Assembly (NCBI GenBank): GCA_012521035.1
Contig: JAAYND010000017.1
Location: 1 to 35,597 of the forward strand
Direction of reading: 5' to 3'
DNA: 35,597 nt
Origin: Methanomicrobiales archaeon
GTDB taxonomy: Archaea > Halobacteriota > Methanomicrobia > Methanomicrobiales > Methanoculleaceae
Made by a program: the position numbers and the translations under genes. The notes below the pieces were generated by a model. The model did no database searches and was not told the DNA's origin. It saw nothing but the letters and a program-made list of their open reading frames with translations. Below, piece by piece: positions 33,593 through 35,597 of this stretch; position 1 is the first letter of the stretch, and each line of letters opens with the position of its first letter.

Positions 33593-34621
33593 CTAAACCC
33601 TTCCCGTCGCCATCATCAGGCGTTTGACAAAGGCGAGGTATGCCCATTCGGAGACCGCCCCGAAGGTATCCTTCTTCTCTATCTCGAAGTACATCATGAG
33701 ATCCGGGTTAAACCGGGACTTGAAGAAGGCCAGGTCGGGGTTGTTTGCACCCATGTTCTCGAACATCTGGTAACCTTCGGTTTTTGCCCTCTGGATCAGG
33801 AGCCACTGGAGATACTCGTTCCCGGCATGGGCGGTCTCGACCTTCGGCGTCCCCATCCAGAGCAGAAACCGCCTGTACTCCTGGGCCGCCACCGCGCCCA
33901 CGAGTTCGTCTTCCGTATTGTAGAGATAGTATGCTGCGATCCTGTCCGGGTAGGTATGCACGAGATCTTCGAGGTAATTCCTATCGATCGGCGGGATATC
34001 GAGCGCGGGGTCACGGTAGCGGTCGGCAAGGATCCGGTGGAGTGTGGAGATATCACCCGTCCTCTCCAGCCGGAGGCCGGCATTCTCCTCTTTTTTCAGT
34101 TTATTTCGGAGCTTATAGTGGAGGTTGTTCCAGAGGTCTTCGATCGAGCGCGTAAGGTCGATGGTGTAGGTGTACCGGATCCGTGCATCGCACCGATCCC
34201 AGAGGTAGTGGCGCACGTCGTTGAACTCCGGGACGAAAGATACTGAGAGGTAGTTCGGCGAGAGACCCCGGATCTCCTCCTGGATCTCCCCGGCGATCAT
34301 GCCGAGGAGGGATTCCTTCTTGCTCTGTTTCAGCCTCGTAAACCCCCTGTTCATCACGCACCCGAGGAAAGGTATCACCGTGAGGGGGGGAGGAGAGAAG
34401 ACGGCGTTAACGCCGTACATCCGCCGGAAGAAGAGCGGGAACAGACAGGCCAGCTCGTTTCCCTTATAGACTCCATACGGGAGGAACCGGCTCCCGGTAT
34501 ACCGTGCTGTCAGGTGCAGGTAGTCCCACCGGTGAAAGAGGAGCCCTGATGGGCTTTCGTCGATGAATGTGTCCCAGGTATCTCTATCCTCTATGATGCT
34601 CACGGTCATCCTTTTCGTCAC
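33593..34621 (-). CDS. FemAB-like GNAT-fold transferase, copy 3
   Basis: A 342-residue paralogue: FIDESPSGLLFHRWDYLHLT, VFSPPPLTVIPFLGCV (one residue shorter than the SPPPMQAVIPYQG of the other copies), HYKLRNKLKKEENAG, NEYLQWLLIQRAKTEGY and FENMGANNPDLAFFKS. Its C-terminus lacks the RRMIPYIE-like end of copies 1 and 2, ending instead with VKRLMMATGRV. The start is GTG at 34621 or ATG at 34609; neither has a strong ribosome binding site. A TATA box lies about 60 bases upstream. The altered SPPP loop and tail suggest that it has diverged in substrate. Confidence 0.82.
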   Translation of the reverse strand: MTKRMTVSIIEDRDTWDTFIDESPSGLLFHRWDYLHLTARYTGSRFLPYGVYKGNELACLFPLFFRRMYGVNAVFSPPPLTVIPFLGCVMNRGFTRLKQSKKESLLGMIAGEIQEEIRGLSPNYLSVSFVPEFNDVRHYLWDRCDARIRYTYTIDLTRSIEDLWNNLHYKLRNKLKKEENAGLRLERTGDISTLHRILADRYRDPALDIPPIDRNYLEDLVHTYPDRIAAYYLYNTEDELVGAVAAQEYRRFLLWMGTPKVETAHAGNEYLQWLLIQRAKTEGYQMFENMGANNPDLAFFKSRFNPDLMMYFEIEKKDTFGAVSEWAYLAFVKRLMMATGRV

Positions 34622-34675
34622 CTCGCGCCCGGTCGTGATCTCCGGCGCCCGGTGACCACCCCCTCATCTCCTATC

Positions 34676-34690
34676 CCTATATATCTTTCT
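34676..34690. promoter_or_regulatory. Two-way TATA element between FemAB-like copy 3 and the small frameshifted ORF
   Basis: CCTATATATCTTTC on the plus strand and GAAAGATATATAGG on the minus strand. On the minus strand it is about 60 bases from the copy 3 start. On the plus strand it is about 50 bases from the ATG at 34734. It could serve both. Confidence 0.45.
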
Positions 34691-34733
34691 TCAAGCCTGC
34701 CGATTTGCGTGACAGGGCACAAAGCGAGCAGGT

Positions 34734-34924
34734 ATGGTCATCTTCCACCTCCCTGCCATGGATGGCGTTTCGTATCAATCGTGGGCGGACAGCTCTGTAG
34801 TTGCGTGGGTGACGTCCGGGTGGTCATCACCGGGAACAACCTCTTTCCTGAACTCCTGAACCACGTCAACCGCGCATTCAGCCGGGATCTGGTCGCCCTC
34901 CCATGCTCCGGGAATTTCTCCTGA
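34734..34924 (+). pseudogene. Frameshifted second copy of the small ORF at 32059
   Basis: 191 bases, against 192 in the other copy, that align end to end with it. The first 23 codons (MVIFHLPAMDGVSYQSW) follow one frame, and the rest (GDVRVVITGNNLFPELLN) another, because one base is missing near 34803-34806. The stop codon is at the matching place (34922-34924). If the sequence is correct this copy cannot make the full protein. A sequencing error, or coding on the other strand where the ORF stays open, are alternatives. Confidence 0.5.
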
Positions 34925-34946
34925 CCGGGTGTGCGGTCCCGGTCAG
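34921..34946 (+). terminator. Perfect 9-base-arm hairpin at the end of the frameshifted ORF
   Basis: CTGACCGGG at 34921-34929 and CCCGGTCAG at 34938-34946 around an eight-base loop, overlapping the TGA of the small frameshifted ORF. It would make a stable hairpin on either strand, but no T-tract follows. Possible terminator or processing site. Confidence 0.4.
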
Positions 34947-35319
34947 CTGATTGATCGAGGAGGATACTCTCAAGGATACAGGGGCCCGCGCGGGCCGATG
35001 CGATCATACAACTGCAGCGGGGAACGGAGATGGCCTGCCCCCCCCGCCTCCCGGGCGGATCGATGCGGGCGCCACCGGGGTCCCCTTCCGCTCATGGAGA
35101 TGGGAGCCCGACCTCTCGCTATCCTGCCTGAAGTGTTACGCCGGCCTCGCCCGGCGACTCTCTCGCCCGGAGCCGGTGGCGAGGAGGCGGGCGCCGGGAC
35201 AGAAGACCGGGAACTGAGCGGGAGTGCACCTTTTTGGCGCACCCCCATCCCGGCCGGCTATTTTCCGGGAGAACATCGGGTTCCCTGGAGCCGGATCGTA
35301 AAAAACCTCATTACAATTA
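34947..35319. other. 370-base gap before the porB-like gene
   Basis: No supported gene. The ORFs here have atypical composition and no recognisable motifs. A perfect 14-base GC palindrome (GGCCCGCGCGGGCC) lies at 34983-34996. The last 70 bases turn AT-richer toward the porB-like start, but no clear TATA box at the right distance is seen. Confidence 0.4.
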
Positions 35320-35597
35320 ATGACAGATATAGAGGAGAGGAGTGTAAACAATTTGTCCGCGATTCCAAAGGAGGAGTACCTGCTCAAGTGCACATCCGCC
35401 TGTGCGGGGTGCAGCTCTTCCCTGTGTCTGCGCTACGTGCTCAAGGCCGCCGGCCCGGATTCTGTTCTGGTCGTGCCTGCCTGCTGCACAAGCGTCATCC
35501 AGGGGATCTACCCCGGCACGGCGATGAATGTGCCGGTATATAACATAGCGTTTGCCGCTGCCGCCGCCTGTGCCTCCGGCATGAGCAACGCTTTTGA
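35320..35597 (+). CDS. porB: Pyruvate/2-oxoacid:ferredoxin oxidoreductase beta subunit, 5' part only
   Basis: The first 92 codons of a gene cut by the window end. The N-terminus shows ACAGCSSSLCLRYVLKAAG and VVPACCTSVIQGIYPG, followed by AFAAAAACASGMSNA. This is the Cys-containing, thiamine-diphosphate-binding start of the PorB-type subunit, which together with the alpha, gamma and delta subunits links pyruvate and acetyl-CoA through ferredoxin, a central step in methanogen carbon assimilation. The assignment to pyruvate rather than another 2-oxoacid is by resemblance. The gene starts alone here: no porA is found directly upstream, although porB usually follows porA. An ATG at 35320 is used; an internal TTG at 35353 is possible. 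Confidence 0.8.
   Translation, partial: MTDIEERSVNNLSAIPKEEYLLKCTSACAGCSSSLCLRYVLKAAGPDSVLVVPACCTSVIQGIYPGTAMNVPVYNIAFAAAAACASGMSNAF

Noticed and set aside
34983..34996. Perfect GC palindrome as a possible attachment or regulator site
   Set aside because: No second copy, no mobile-element gene nearby, and short GC palindromes are expected by chance in such a GC-rich stretch.
34929..35543. 204-codon plus-strand ORF overlapping the start of porB
   Set aside because: It is Arg- and Pro-rich without any domain and runs out of frame across the clearly conserved PorB N-terminus.

Overview
The window looks like a piece of a methanogenic archaeal chromosome, most likely Methanomicrobiales (Methanoculleus-like). 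This is inferred from archaeal TATA-type promoters, GC-rich coding sequence, a HerA-type ATPase, an archaeosine-synthase-like radical SAM protein, histidine kinases with the RHD-type H-box, a DUF5518 membrane protein, and the start of a pyruvate:ferredoxin oxidoreductase beta-like gene. No rRNA, tRNA, CRISPR array, insertion sequence or origin was seen. All calls come from reading the sequence; no database search was run.

Region 1 (1-5000, minus strand): a partial HerA-like ATPase, an MFS exporter, a small DUF5518 membrane protein, and an arginine deiminase-carbamate kinase pair (arcA-arcC). Region 2 (5400-7200, plus): a two-gene ABC-2 exporter. Region 3 (7285-16610, plus): a chemosensory and two-component run consisting of a tandem-CheW protein, a Cache/poly-HAMP chemoreceptor, a CheA-receiver hybrid, a receiver-histidine kinase and a membrane PAS kinase whose phospho-accepting His is replaced by Thr. 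It ends with the tRNA pseudouridine synthase gene truA. No CheR, CheB, CheC, CheD or CheY is present.

Region 4 (17063-25358, plus): after a 450-base AT-rich intergenic stretch, a tightly packed surface-glycan operon: GT2 glycosyltransferase, UDP-GlcNAc 2-epimerase, UDP-ManNAc dehydrogenase, GT4 glycosyltransferase, an alpha/alpha-toroid protein and a two-domain oxidoreductase. Together wecB and wecC should supply UDP-ManNAcA. Region 5 (25462-34924) extends this locus with an orphan nucleotidyltransferase, a radical SAM protein, two tandem CapK-type adenylate-forming enzymes, and three tandem FemAB/GNAT-like transferases that each have their own promoter. Two related segments of about 190 bp, one frameshifted, lie around the FemAB genes.

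The strongest candidate for an undescribed system is the combination of a ManNAcA supply pathway, paired CapK-like activating enzymes and three FemAB-like transferases. It could add amino-acid or acyl groups to a surface glycan. The last 278 bases hold the start of a porB-like gene.
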